Assembly: GCA_043820105.1 (NCBI GenBank)
Contig: JBDREC010000086.1
Location: 1-40,118, forward strand
Reading direction: 5' to 3'
DNA: 40,118 bases
Source of the DNA: JBDREC01 sp043820105 [NCBI: Pseudomonadota bacterium]
GTDB taxonomy: Bacteria; Bdellovibrionota_F; JAHFAK01
Shown here: positions 19,428-26,946 of the stretch, in pieces
Layout: each line of letters begins with the position of its first letter
How positions within the stretch are numbered: position 1 is the stretch's first letter
Translations under genes and position numbers: made by a program
Notes under the pieces: model-generated
Seen by the model: the letters and a program-made list of their open reading frames with translations, nothing else
Told to the model about the DNA's origin: nothing
The model's database searches: none

Positions 19428-19454
19428 GCATTGACACAAGCCATGTGTTAATGC
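19428..19454. promoter_or_regulatory. 11-bp dyad upstream of the RTX-like gene
   Basis: GCATTGACACA and TGTGTTAATGC pair across a 5-base centre, with one G-T mismatch as DNA (G-U as RNA). It lies 126 bp before the gene at 19580 and contains a perfect TTGACA (19431-19436). It could be an operator over a promoter -35 box, or an RNA hairpin. It lacks a following T-run, so it is not a standard terminator. Confidence 0.4.
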
Positions 19455-19579
19455 ATTAAGTCGACTGGTTGGTATGGGATCTGGGAAAAACAGGGATATC
19501 TCCCTTTCATTGTGGTTTTGAAAGTATGTTATGATCTATCTTATTTAATTAATTGTGTTTTTAGCTTTGGAGGCCTTTT

Positions 19580-20290
19580 ATGCATTTTATCAAAATTACA
19601 AGTTTTGCATTATTTTCATTATTGATTGTTTTTTCAATTTCTCTTCGTGCAGGTGGAGTCGAAAAATATTGTACGGATGAGTTTTATGTTGGTCCATGTG
19701 AAGAATATGAAGATGCCAATGCCCATTTTCGTGTTAGTAATCATCTTTCTTTAGATTCAATTTTAAGTTTTGCTGGTCCAAGCAAAAGTTTTTCAGATAA
19801 ACTAATTTGTGTAAGAGGAACAAATTCTGATGACCACATTGAGGTAAAGCAAGAAGGAAATCTCTTTTATTTTGAGTTTAATGGTGAGGCTACAAGCTAT
19901 GAATATTATCCCGAAAATGTTTATTTCTTTAGAGGCTGTGCTGGAAATGATATTTTAATGGGTGGTCCTGCTGTAGATATTATTAATGGTGGCGCTGGTA
20001 ATGATTCAATATATGGCGGGGATATTTTTGAAAATAAAATGGATATAATGTTTGGTGGTGAAAGTTGGGATAAGTTTTTTGTGAGTTGTGAAGATTATAT
20101 TATTGATGTTAAGCCAAGAGGTCTTTTGGTTAGATATTCACGAAGAGCATCACATGTTACAAGCTCCTGTGTAACACATAAGGTTGGTACTTTTGTTGAT
20201 AAAATAGATGAATATGATGAAGGTGTACAAATATTATCCGCTGACGAACCAGAACCAGATGCCTGGGAAGGTTTTGTTTTTGAAAATTAA
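19580..20290 (+). CDS. Secreted protein with RTX-like calcium motif
   Basis: A 236-residue protein with a clear signal peptide (about 1-24, ending SLRAGG). It has no transmembrane segment after that. Residues 119-160 hold a short set of glycine/aspartate nonapeptide-like repeats (GCAGNDILMG, GGAGNDSIYGGD, then DIMFGGESWD) like those that bind calcium in RTX proteins. Six cysteines (residues 31, 40, 77, 120, 170, 197) suggest disulfides. It lacks the C-terminal type I secretion pattern and has a Sec signal, so it is not a typical RTX toxin. The ATG follows TTTGGAGG. The gene is convergent with the sigma-54 activator. The function is unknown. Confidence 0.75.
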   Translation: MHFIKITSFALFSLLIVFSISLRAGGVEKYCTDEFYVGPCEEYEDANAHFRVSNHLSLDSILSFAGPSKSFSDKLICVRGTNSDDHIEVKQEGNLFYFEFNGEATSYEYYPENVYFFRGCAGNDILMGGPAVDIINGGAGNDSIYGGDIFENKMDIMFGGESWDKFFVSCEDYIIDVKPRGLLVRYSRRASHVTSSCVTHKVGTFVDKIDEYDEGVQILSADEPEPDAWEGFVFEN

Positions 20291-20345
20291 ATGCCAACCT
20301 ATTCTATTCAATAGACAATAAAATTCTACTTAAAATATTAATGCT

Positions 20346-21719
20346 TTACTTATAATCCTTTGCACTTATACCGTATTTTTCAAGTTTTCTAAGCAGAGTC
20401 TTTTTAGGAATATTGGCGTGTTCAGCTGTTTGATTAATTTTGCCTTTAAAAGTTTTTAATGCTTTTATAATAAAATCTTTTTCGAATTGTTCTTTCATTA
20501 TCTGAAAATCTAATATTTCTTTTTTTGAATTTTCTTCATTTGTGCTTTCAGCATTTGTTAAAAATTCTGGTAATGCATTGGTAGTAAGTTCATTAGCGGT
20601 TTCAAGGATGTATGCACGTTCTATAATATTTTCAAGCTCCCTAATATTACCAGGCCAATTATATCGTTTTAAAATATTGATTACATCTTTAGATATTTTT
20701 ATAAGATTTTTTCCATGTGCTTTGTTGAATTTTTTTAAGAAGTGTTCCACAAGAAAATCAATATCTTCTTTTCTTTCACGAAGAGCTGGTAAGTAAACAG
20801 GAAGCACATTTAGTCTATAATATAAATCTTCTCTAAATTTATTTGTCTGAATAAATTCTTCTAAGTTTTGATTAGTTGCTGCAATTATTCTTACACTTGC
20901 ACCTAATTCAAGGTTTGAGCCAATTGGTGAAAAAACTTTTTCTTGAATAACTCTCAAAAGCTTTGCCTGCATTGAAATGGCTAAGTCTCCTATTTCATCA
21001 AGGAAAACTGTTCCACCCTCTGCATATTGAAACTTGCCAATTTTTCTTTGATCAGCTCCTGTAAAGGCACCTTTTTCGTGTCCAAAAAGTTCACTTTCAA
21101 TAAGATTTTCTGGAATTGCACTGCAATTAATTGCTACAAAGCGATTGTCTTTTCTTGAGCTATTGAAATGAATGGCCCTTGCGACAAGTTCCTTGCCTGT
21201 TCCACTTTCACCACGAATTAAAACGTTGGTTTCAAATTGAGTTAGTTTATCAATTATTTCAAAAACTTTTTTCATACCTTTGCTTGTTCCGATAAACTCT
21301 CTATCGCCACCGATTTTTAATATTGGAGATGATAAGGCAATGTCTCGAACCATTTCATTTGCTTCAAAAGCTCGTTCTACTATACTTTGAACATCCTCTT
21401 TTTTAACTGGTTTTGGTATGTAATTATAGGCCCCGTCTTTTATTGTTGAAACAGCATCCTTTATTGAAGCATAGGCTGTAAGCATTATAACAATAATTGA
21501 GGGATCATATTGCTTGATTTTTTTTAAGGCCTCTAAACCATTCATCTTGGGCATATCAACATCAAGCAAAACCAAGTCAAATGATTCAGCTTCAATTTTG
21601 CCAACAGCTTCTTGGCCGTCACAGGCTTCATCAAGCAGAAATTTTTCATCATTTGCAAAAGCTTGCTTAACTATTTGGCGATGGTTAGGGTCATCATCAA
21701 CAACCAGAATTCGTTTCAC
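20346..21719 (-). CDS. NtrC-family sigma-54-dependent response regulator
   Basis: A 457-residue regulator with three domains. The receiver (1-120) has acidic D8-D10, phosphoacceptor D53, T81 and K103. The AAA+ domain (about 140-370) has Walker A GESGTGKE (170-177), the sigma-54 contact loop GAFTGA (217-222) and Walker B FLDEIGD (about 239-245). A Fis-type helix-turn-helix (NQTAEHANIPKKTLLRKLEK) ends the protein. The start is GTG, set by GGAGG six bases before. No partner histidine kinase gene is in this window. It may act on the candidate sigma-54 promoter at 23340, but that is inference. Confidence 0.95.
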   Translation of the reverse strand: MKRILVVDDDPNHRQIVKQAFANDEKFLLDEACDGQEAVGKIEAESFDLVLLDVDMPKMNGLEALKKIKQYDPSIIVIMLTAYASIKDAVSTIKDGAYNYIPKPVKKEDVQSIVERAFEANEMVRDIALSSPILKIGGDREFIGTSKGMKKVFEIIDKLTQFETNVLIRGESGTGKELVARAIHFNSSRKDNRFVAINCSAIPENLIESELFGHEKGAFTGADQRKIGKFQYAEGGTVFLDEIGDLAISMQAKLLRVIQEKVFSPIGSNLELGASVRIIAATNQNLEEFIQTNKFREDLYYRLNVLPVYLPALRERKEDIDFLVEHFLKKFNKAHGKNLIKISKDVINILKRYNWPGNIRELENIIERAYILETANELTTNALPEFLTNAESTNEENSKKEILDFQIMKEQFEKDFIIKALKTFKGKINQTAEHANIPKKTLLRKLEKYGISAKDYK

Positions 21720-21740
21720 GAAACACCTCCAGTAATATTA

Positions 21741-21782
21741 AGTGGTAAGTGGTAGGTGGTAAGTGGTAAGTGGTAAGTGCTA
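21741..21782. repeat. Heptamer repeat (AGTGGTA)x6
   Basis: Six adjacent 7-bp units, four perfect AGTGGTA plus the variants GGTGGTA and AGTGCTA, lie 21 bp upstream of the response regulator start. The same word recurs at 30503 and at 39901-40118. Confidence 0.93.
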
Positions 21783-21875
21783 TGTAGTTCATCTATTCAA
21801 ATACCAGTCTACCTTGATAGTTTATTAAATTAAATTAAGATCTTGGTCAAGAAAATAGTGGCATTTTGTCACCAG

Positions 21876-22646
21876 CTAAAGTAGCAAAATTGGAATGATT
21901 ATGCTTGCTCCAAGCAAAAGCATAATCATTGTAGAAATAAAATAAACACCTTGCTTTTCTTCGCCTGTTATTTCAACTCCATCTTTATCAAGATCTTTAT
22001 TTTGTGATATGAAGACATTATCAAATTTAAAGACATTATTGTTCGATGTATTTACTAATTTATTAAAAAAGACTTTACCTTTATATGAAACGCTAAGTTG
22101 ATAGTTGGCTCTTTTCATATTCAATAAAATAGGTGAAACACCTGCGAACTTATAGTTTATATAAATTTCCCCGTTATCTGGAAAAGTAATAAATGAACAA
22201 ATTCCAGTTTTATCACTAAAAAGCCAATTTTTATTTGTGCTAAGATATTCAGAAATACTTTGTTCAACTATTTCATTATTATAAAAATTAAAAGTTTTGG
22301 ATATATAATTACCATCTGCTTCATAGATATAAAATAAAAATGACAAATTATTATTCTGTCCAAAAACATTAAAACTATTTGCTGCATATAGTTTATCTTC
22401 AGTGAGGTTCAGCATTTCAAGAGCAGCCTTGTTTTTTATAACAATTAAATTTTTAAATATTTCTAAATCTTTTGCTATTTCATTTTGTATTGCTAATGGA
22501 ATATTGCTTCCAACAACAAAGCCTATTTGATAAGAAACATTTTGATTTATACTATAGTCAGTTGGAGGGGGTGTTTTTGCGGCACATCCGAAAAGTGAGA
22601 TAAATATTAATAAAAATAGGGTGTGCAGCAATTTATATATTTTCAT
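21876..22646 (-). CDS. PEGA-like lipoprotein with C-terminal membrane helix
   Basis: A 256-residue protein with a lipobox LFGC (C21) after a hydrophobic signal. The middle shows no family I recognise. Residues about 158-205 (GEIYINYKFAGVSPILLNMK, then YQLSVSYKGK) resemble a PEGA domain, a small surface beta module. A hydrophobic helix (about 235-256) ends exactly at the C-terminus, unusual for a lipoprotein. The ATG overlaps the stop codon of the RDD gene by one base (TAATG), so translation is probably coupled and the two proteins may work together in the envelope. Confidence 0.7.
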   Translation of the reverse strand: MKIYKLLHTLFLLIFISLFGCAAKTPPPTDYSINQNVSYQIGFVVGSNIPLAIQNEIAKDLEIFKNLIVIKNKAALEMLNLTEDKLYAANSFNVFGQNNNLSFLFYIYEADGNYISKTFNFYNNEIVEQSISEYLSTNKNWLFSDKTGICSFITFPDNGEIYINYKFAGVSPILLNMKRANYQLSVSYKGKVFFNKLVNTSNNNVFKFDNVFISQNKDLDKDGVEITGEEKQGVYFISTMIMLLLGASIIIPILLL

Positions 22647-23110
22647 TAGTTATTATCCTGAACGTGAGCTATCACAATTGTATCAGCGAAAATATCTCCA
22701 GCTCTTCTTCCTTGTTCATTTGTAAAAATTAAATAAATTTCAACTGCAAAAATACCTAAACCAACTGTAAAAAATAATAAAAGACCAAGCACTGGAAAGG
22801 ATAATATGGCTGCTACAATTCCTAAAGGTATGTTTCTAATTATTGATTTTTTTATATCACAATCTTTTGAGTTATCCTTTAAGTTTACAACTTGCAAATC
22901 AAACAGACGTTTTCCTGGACTTTGGCCTGATAGCATAGAATCAGAAACAAAGATAAATAATAAACCAAGTATTGATCCACCAATGCCAAAAAGTGTAATT
23001 AAAATTATGAATATGGCAATATCAACGAGTTTAGCTACAAGTCTTTTTGCAGGAAGGCCGGAATCTTGCTTTGCAATTTTTTCAATATTATTTAAAATCT
23101 TGTTTTTCAT
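22646..23110 (-). CDS. RDD family membrane protein
   Basis: A 154-residue inner-membrane protein. It has the RDD pattern: AKRLVAKLVDIAIFIILI (the R...D of helix one), then GQSPGKRLFDLQVVN, then a further hydrophobic pair (about 90-130), ending GRRAGDIFADTIVI. Members of this family are membrane proteins of uncertain function, in some cases tied to ion transport. AAGGAG stands seven bases before the ATG. It is first in a two-gene unit with the PEGA-like lipoprotein. Confidence 0.85.
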   Translation of the reverse strand: MKNKILNNIEKIAKQDSGLPAKRLVAKLVDIAIFIILITLFGIGGSILGLLFIFVSDSMLSGQSPGKRLFDLQVVNLKDNSKDCDIKKSIIRNIPLGIVAAILSFPVLGLLLFFTVGLGIFAVEIYLIFTNEQGRRAGDIFADTIVIAHVQDNN

Positions 23111-23429
23111 ATCTTACTCCTTTTTTTTGTATCATAGAGAGGCAAGATTTAATTATTAGAAAAGAAAAGTAAACGCGTGGGCAAATTAAGTCAAAGTAAA
23201 AATTATTTCAATGCGATATTATGGTCCCTATTTTTTAGGCTAATTTCATAAAAGCCTACTTTTATTCAATAAAACTTATATCTTAGAAATAAAAACATTG
23301 TATAAACAGGCACTTGAATGTTAGTGTTTTGTTTTGTTTTGGTATCAAATTTGCATAATCAATACAATGAGCATTACAACGCGGGGGCATTATATGACTT
23401 TTTTATATTATTTAAGAGCTTACAAGGTT
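23111..23429. other. 319-bp divergent intergenic region
   Basis: This gap lies between the RDD gene (minus) and the GGDEF-like gene (plus). It holds a 6-bp hairpin, TAGGCT (23236-23241) with AGCCTA (23253-23258), followed by a T-rich stretch, and the candidate sigma-54 promoter at 23340-23355. Short frames within it have no ribosome site, and I see no RNA gene. Confidence 0.6.
23340..23355 (+). promoter_or_regulatory. Candidate sigma-54 promoter
   Basis: TGGTATCAAATTTGCA has GG and GC exactly 10 bases apart, and TTGCA matches the -12 element. The -24 element is TGGTATC rather than TGGCACG. The predicted start near 23366 would leave a leader of about 60 bases before the ATG at 23430. An NtrC-type activator gene lies 1.6 kb away. 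The match is partial. Confidence 0.4.
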
Positions 23430-25583
23430 ATGAAACGATTAATTATTATCATATTTATTTACTTTCTTTTTTTCTCATCCCTATCTTTTTGCCAAGACAA
23501 TTGCATAAATTTATTTGGGAAAAATACTAAGAATATTTATATTCAGGATGTTTCTAGAGTTGATCAAATAATACTTTCATCAAATCAAGGGCAAGAAAAA
23601 GTATCACCAGAACAAATCCAAATAAATGAAGCTAGCAATTTAATGCTTGAACGAATTGCCCAGGCGGATTCTAAAAAGAAAGCAGCATTAGCTGATACTG
23701 TAAATCGTTGTGAAGTTGATATGTATAAAAGACCAGCTTTTGATGCGTTTTATGAATTAGCAGAAGCAGGTGAGTGGGTGGTAATTCTTAGATCTGATAA
23801 GAGTGATGGTGGCGGATATACCTTGGCTGAGGGTCGGGATGTAGCTGATAATGGCTTTAGGGATTTTTACTTTAAACCTTTGGAAAATCTCGCTGAGGAG
23901 CTTGGTGGCATAGCTGGATCTTTTGGTCAGGGAGATGAAGCTGGAATAATTATTGTAGGCTTAGATCCTAAAATTGTTATAGATCATGCTAATGCATTTC
24001 TTCACAAATTATCTCAAAAGCAGCCAGAAAAAGGCCTGCATTATTTGGGTAAATATTCCATGGATTATTTAACAATCAATGGTTTTAGAATTGGTATTGC
24101 TTATGGTGAAAAACCAGGAAATAAAAGAGATCAAGTTGAGTTTTATAATAATCTGCATGAACTAGCGGACTCTAGAGCTGAAAATGGAAAAATCCATGAA
24201 GTAAGTGAAGTAAATAGTTTTGATGGTCGAAATCCAATAGAAATAATAAATGAAAAATATATTGAAATAATTGAAGAGTCTTTCGTTGAGTCAGCTCGTC
24301 AGGGCAGAGTAATGTCTAGCTTACTGCATGAACATATTGATGCAAGATCAGAATTTATTCCTCGAGGTGAGGATGTTGAAGCTGAAAGAAATAGAATAAA
24401 AGATGCAATTGCAAAGTTGGGTGGAAAGGGATTTTTAATAGACGCACAGTTTGAATTTTCACCGGAAATGTATAGAAAAGTTTGGTCAATATTATTTACA
24501 CAAAATAAAGGTCTGGGTGAAGCAATACAAGGAAAAGCCAGAATAAAAGTATTCAATTCTATCTGGGATCACGCTGGTGGAGACCTTGCTATTGCTGCTT
24601 CAGCCAGAGGCCTTAAACTTTCTTTAAATAGTATTATAGGAGAAGATAATTATAAATATCCACAAGATATACTAGTAGATGGAAAAAATGAAAAAGATAT
24701 TAAAGAAGGTGATATTATTGTTTGGATGCAAGACGCTCCTGATTTATGGGCTGTCTTCATTGTAGGCAAAGACATTGATTTTCCAATGGGATTAAATGAA
24801 ACAATGAAGCAAATGGATCATCTTTTCCCTTTGGGCATAGCTGACATTCTTAATAGAAGGCAAGTTGTTGCAAAAGCCAGGGTTGTTGGCTTTGAAATAG
24901 AAGAAAATTCTAGCCTAAAAGATGCTTATGAAATGTTTGAAAATTCATTTGCTCTTATGCAAGCAGCTCATAAAGTAGGTAGAGAAAGCACAGTAGAAAG
25001 TCCTTATCTTTATACAGGTTCAAAACAAGAACTAAGAACTTTATCAAGATATCAAATGATTGATTTGACTGCTACCTGGTTTTTAAGATTTTTAAGGGAT
25101 TTGAATTCATTAACAGAAGAAGATTTTTTTGCAAAACATGGACAGGAAGACCGTGACATGGCCCCAATGTTTAGGCTTCTTTATTTTTTACAAGATAAAT
25201 TTTCAATGGTTGGATATTCAGAAAATGAGAATCCATTACTTGAAGAAAATCTTAGACCTCCTGAGATGCAAGGTTATTCGGCGGATGAGGCAAGAATAGT
25301 AATTTTTGGAAGAGGAAGTATTGACGCTATGGAAAATTTTAGAAAATTTGGTCGCTATTCTGATGATCCAGATCTTTCCATGGGTGATACTTGGCAAGTG
25401 GATCAAATAAATATTCTAAAGTGGATAGATGAGTGGTTAAATATCGCAGAAAATAAAGATGCTGTGATAGAGAGTTATTTTCAATATAGGCAAGATGCCA
25501 AATATGAGAATGAGCCAACAATAGGATTCTTATTTAGCAATAATATTACAATTGAACTAGCTACAGTTGCAGCAGCAGCCTGA
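23430..25583 (+). CDS. Exported protein with a degenerate GGDEF-like domain
   Basis: I chose the ATG at 23430 because it opens a signal sequence (MKRLIIIIFIYFLFFSSLSF); the frame is open back to a TTG at 23334, but that adds a non-signal-like stretch and no ribosome site. The protein has 717 residues. Residues about 98-262 follow the order of a GGDEF domain: YKRPAFDAFYELAEAGEWVV, then SFGQGDEAGIIIVGLDP at the place of the active loop (QGDEA for GGDEF), then LTINGFRIGIAYG, then LHELADSRAENGKIHEV. The catalytic signature is altered, and the export signal would place it away from GTP, so a binding or structural role is more likely than cyclic di-GMP synthesis. The rest (300-717) is unrecognised. 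Its last 27 bases overlap the convergent DJ-1-type gene. Confidence 0.6.
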   Translation: MKRLIIIIFIYFLFFSSLSFCQDNCINLFGKNTKNIYIQDVSRVDQIILSSNQGQEKVSPEQIQINEASNLMLERIAQADSKKKAALADTVNRCEVDMYKRPAFDAFYELAEAGEWVVILRSDKSDGGGYTLAEGRDVADNGFRDFYFKPLENLAEELGGIAGSFGQGDEAGIIIVGLDPKIVIDHANAFLHKLSQKQPEKGLHYLGKYSMDYLTINGFRIGIAYGEKPGNKRDQVEFYNNLHELADSRAENGKIHEVSEVNSFDGRNPIEIINEKYIEIIEESFVESARQGRVMSSLLHEHIDARSEFIPRGEDVEAERNRIKDAIAKLGGKGFLIDAQFEFSPEMYRKVWSILFTQNKGLGEAIQGKARIKVFNSIWDHAGGDLAIAASARGLKLSLNSIIGEDNYKYPQDILVDGKNEKDIKEGDIIVWMQDAPDLWAVFIVGKDIDFPMGLNETMKQMDHLFPLGIADILNRRQVVAKARVVGFEIEENSSLKDAYEMFENSFALMQAAHKVGRESTVESPYLYTGSKQELRTLSRYQMIDLTATWFLRFLRDLNSLTEEDFFAKHGQEDRDMAPMFRLLYFLQDKFSMVGYSENENPLLEENLRPPEMQGYSADEARIVIFGRGSIDAMENFRKFGRYSDDPDLSMGDTWQVDQINILKWIDEWLNIAENKDAVIESYFQYRQDAKYENEPTIGFLFSNNITIELATVAAAA

Positions 25584-26096
25584 TGGTTTTATTTTTTTTA
25601 ATAGCTCACAGCCAAATGCTTCGGCTGCTTCAGGCCCTGATGCTGTAATAAATTTTCCATCAACTTCAACATCCTTTCCTGTATAATTTGCATTTTTACT
25701 TGCTAGAGCTTCTTTGGTTTCATCAGATGGATAAACGGTTGCATTTTTATTGTCCAATACTCCAGCATTGGCTAAAGTAACAGGCGCTATGCAAATAGCA
25801 GCTAGGACTTTATTCATGCTGTAAAATTCTTTTGCAAGAGTGTGAGCTTTTTCATTTTCCCAATAGCAGGAAGAACCATAGCCCCCAATAAATACAATTG
25901 CATCATAATCAGCTGAATTAATGTCATCAATTAATATATCTGCTTTGGCTGTTCCACCAAGCATTCCTGTTGCTTCTTCTAGTGAAGTTGAAGCAAGGGT
26001 AACCTGGACACCGCCGTTTTCAAGTATTTCCATAGGTTTAAAAAGTTCTTCATCCCTAAAATCTTTTGGGGCAATTATAAATAAAGCTTTTTTCAT
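25557..26096 (-). CDS. DJ-1/PfpI family protein
   Basis: A 179-residue protein of the DJ-1/PfpI (glutamine-amidotransferase-like) fold. The start at 26096 (MKKALFIIAPKDFRDEE) has GAGG seven bases before it; an earlier ATG at 26108 overlaps that ribosome site. Conserved E16/E17 and the nucleophile C102 in AAICIAP are present, as is VFIGGYG before it. Members act as deglycase-like enzymes, proteases or redox sensors, so the role cannot be set. The tail ends GCCCNCS: four cysteines in the last six residues, in the region that overlaps the convergent gene. That tail is unusual for the family. Confidence 0.88.
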   Translation of the reverse strand: MKKALFIIAPKDFRDEELFKPMEILENGGVQVTLASTSLEEATGMLGGTAKADILIDDINSADYDAIVFIGGYGSSCYWENEKAHTLAKEFYSMNKVLAAICIAPVTLANAGVLDNKNATVYPSDETKEALASKNANYTGKDVEVDGKFITASGPEAAEAFGCELLKKIKPSGCCCNCS

Positions 26097-26263
26097 GATA
26101 TTCCTCATTATTTTGTGTTATGTATTCCTTGATTTAGTAAGTAATCTAAAATAAAGGAGAATTTGTCAATAGATTTTCAGCTAACATTTTTCTTGATATT
26201 TTGCATATGCTTTTGTTATTTGCTTGAATTCAAAATAAATTCTAATTTTATTTGAGGTTTTAT

Positions 26264-26680
26264 TTGAAAAGTTTAAGAAAAGAACTTTGGTTTGAAACAT
26301 CTAATCGTCGTGAATTTATTAATATAACAAAAAAAGTACAAGAACTTGTCGCCGAAAGTGATGTGAAAGAAGGCCTTGTTTTGGTAAATGCCATGCATAT
26401 TACAGCTTCAGTTTTTATTAATGATCATGAAAGTGGTTTATGGCAGGATTTTGAGAATTGGCTTGAAAAATTAGCTCCTGAAAAGCCTTATGATCAATAT
26501 AGGCATAATGGATATGAAGATAATGCAGATGCTCATTTGAAAAGAACAATAATGGGAAGAGAAGTCGTAGTAGCTGTTACTGATGGCCAGCTTGATTTAG
26601 GTCCATGGGAACAAATTTTCTATGGTGAATTTGATGGGAAAAGAAAGAAAAGAGTACTTGTTAAGATAATTGGTCAATAG
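26264..26680 (+). CDS. yjbQ: YjbQ/UPF0047 family protein
   Basis: The 138-residue product matches the YjbQ family: [20 protein letters not shown], then [20 protein letters not shown], then the [20 protein letters not shown] block. Some members show weak thiamine-phosphate synthase activity, but the true role is unclear. I chose the TTG at 26264 because TGAGG lies about seven bases before it; the TTG at 26252 would overlap that site. It reads toward tatA, 68 bp downstream. Confidence 0.9.
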   Translation: MKSLRKELWFETSNRREFINITKKVQELVAESDVKEGLVLVNAMHITASVFINDHESGLWQDFENWLEKLAPEKPYDQYRHNGYEDNADAHLKRTIMGREVVVAVTDGQLDLGPWEQIFYGEFDGKRKKRVLVKIIGQ

Positions 26681-26748
26681 CTATATTCGCTTGACTGATT
26701 ATTTCGAAAATGTTTGTTAAGATTAATTAATTTTATTTGGAGTTTAAA

Positions 26749-26946
26749 ATGCTACCAGGTTTTGGTGAATGGGTTATTATTTTACTTATAATACTTACTA
26801 TTTTTGGTGCGTCAAGGATTCCTAAGCTAGGAAAAGCTCTTGGTGAAGGGATTAAAAATTTTAAAAGTGGAATAAAAGAAGCTAAACAAGAAGAAGATAC
26901 AAAAAAAGTAGAAAGCGAATCAGATAGTGAGCAAGAAAAAGCATAA
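26749..26946 (+). CDS. tatA: Sec-independent translocase protein TatA/E
   Basis: A 65-residue protein with one N-terminal membrane helix (about 6-20), the FG hinge in LTIFGASRIPKLGKALGEG, an amphipathic helix (about 22-42) and a charged tail. This is the pore-forming TatA type of the twin-arginine export pathway. The ATG at 26749 has TTGGAG before it. No tatC or tatB lies in this window, so the other parts must be elsewhere. The end overlaps mutL by 20 bases. Confidence 0.93.
   Translation: MLPGFGEWVIILLIILTIFGASRIPKLGKALGEGIKNFKSGIKEAKQEEDTKKVESESDSEQEKA

Noticed and set aside
19580-20290. RTX toxin
   Set aside because: There are only a few repeat units, it has a Sec-type signal peptide, and no type I secretion genes are nearby.
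23334-23429. Longer start (TTG at 23334) for the GGDEF-like protein
   Set aside because: It adds 32 residues before a clear signal sequence, has no ribosome site, and would overlap the candidate promoter.
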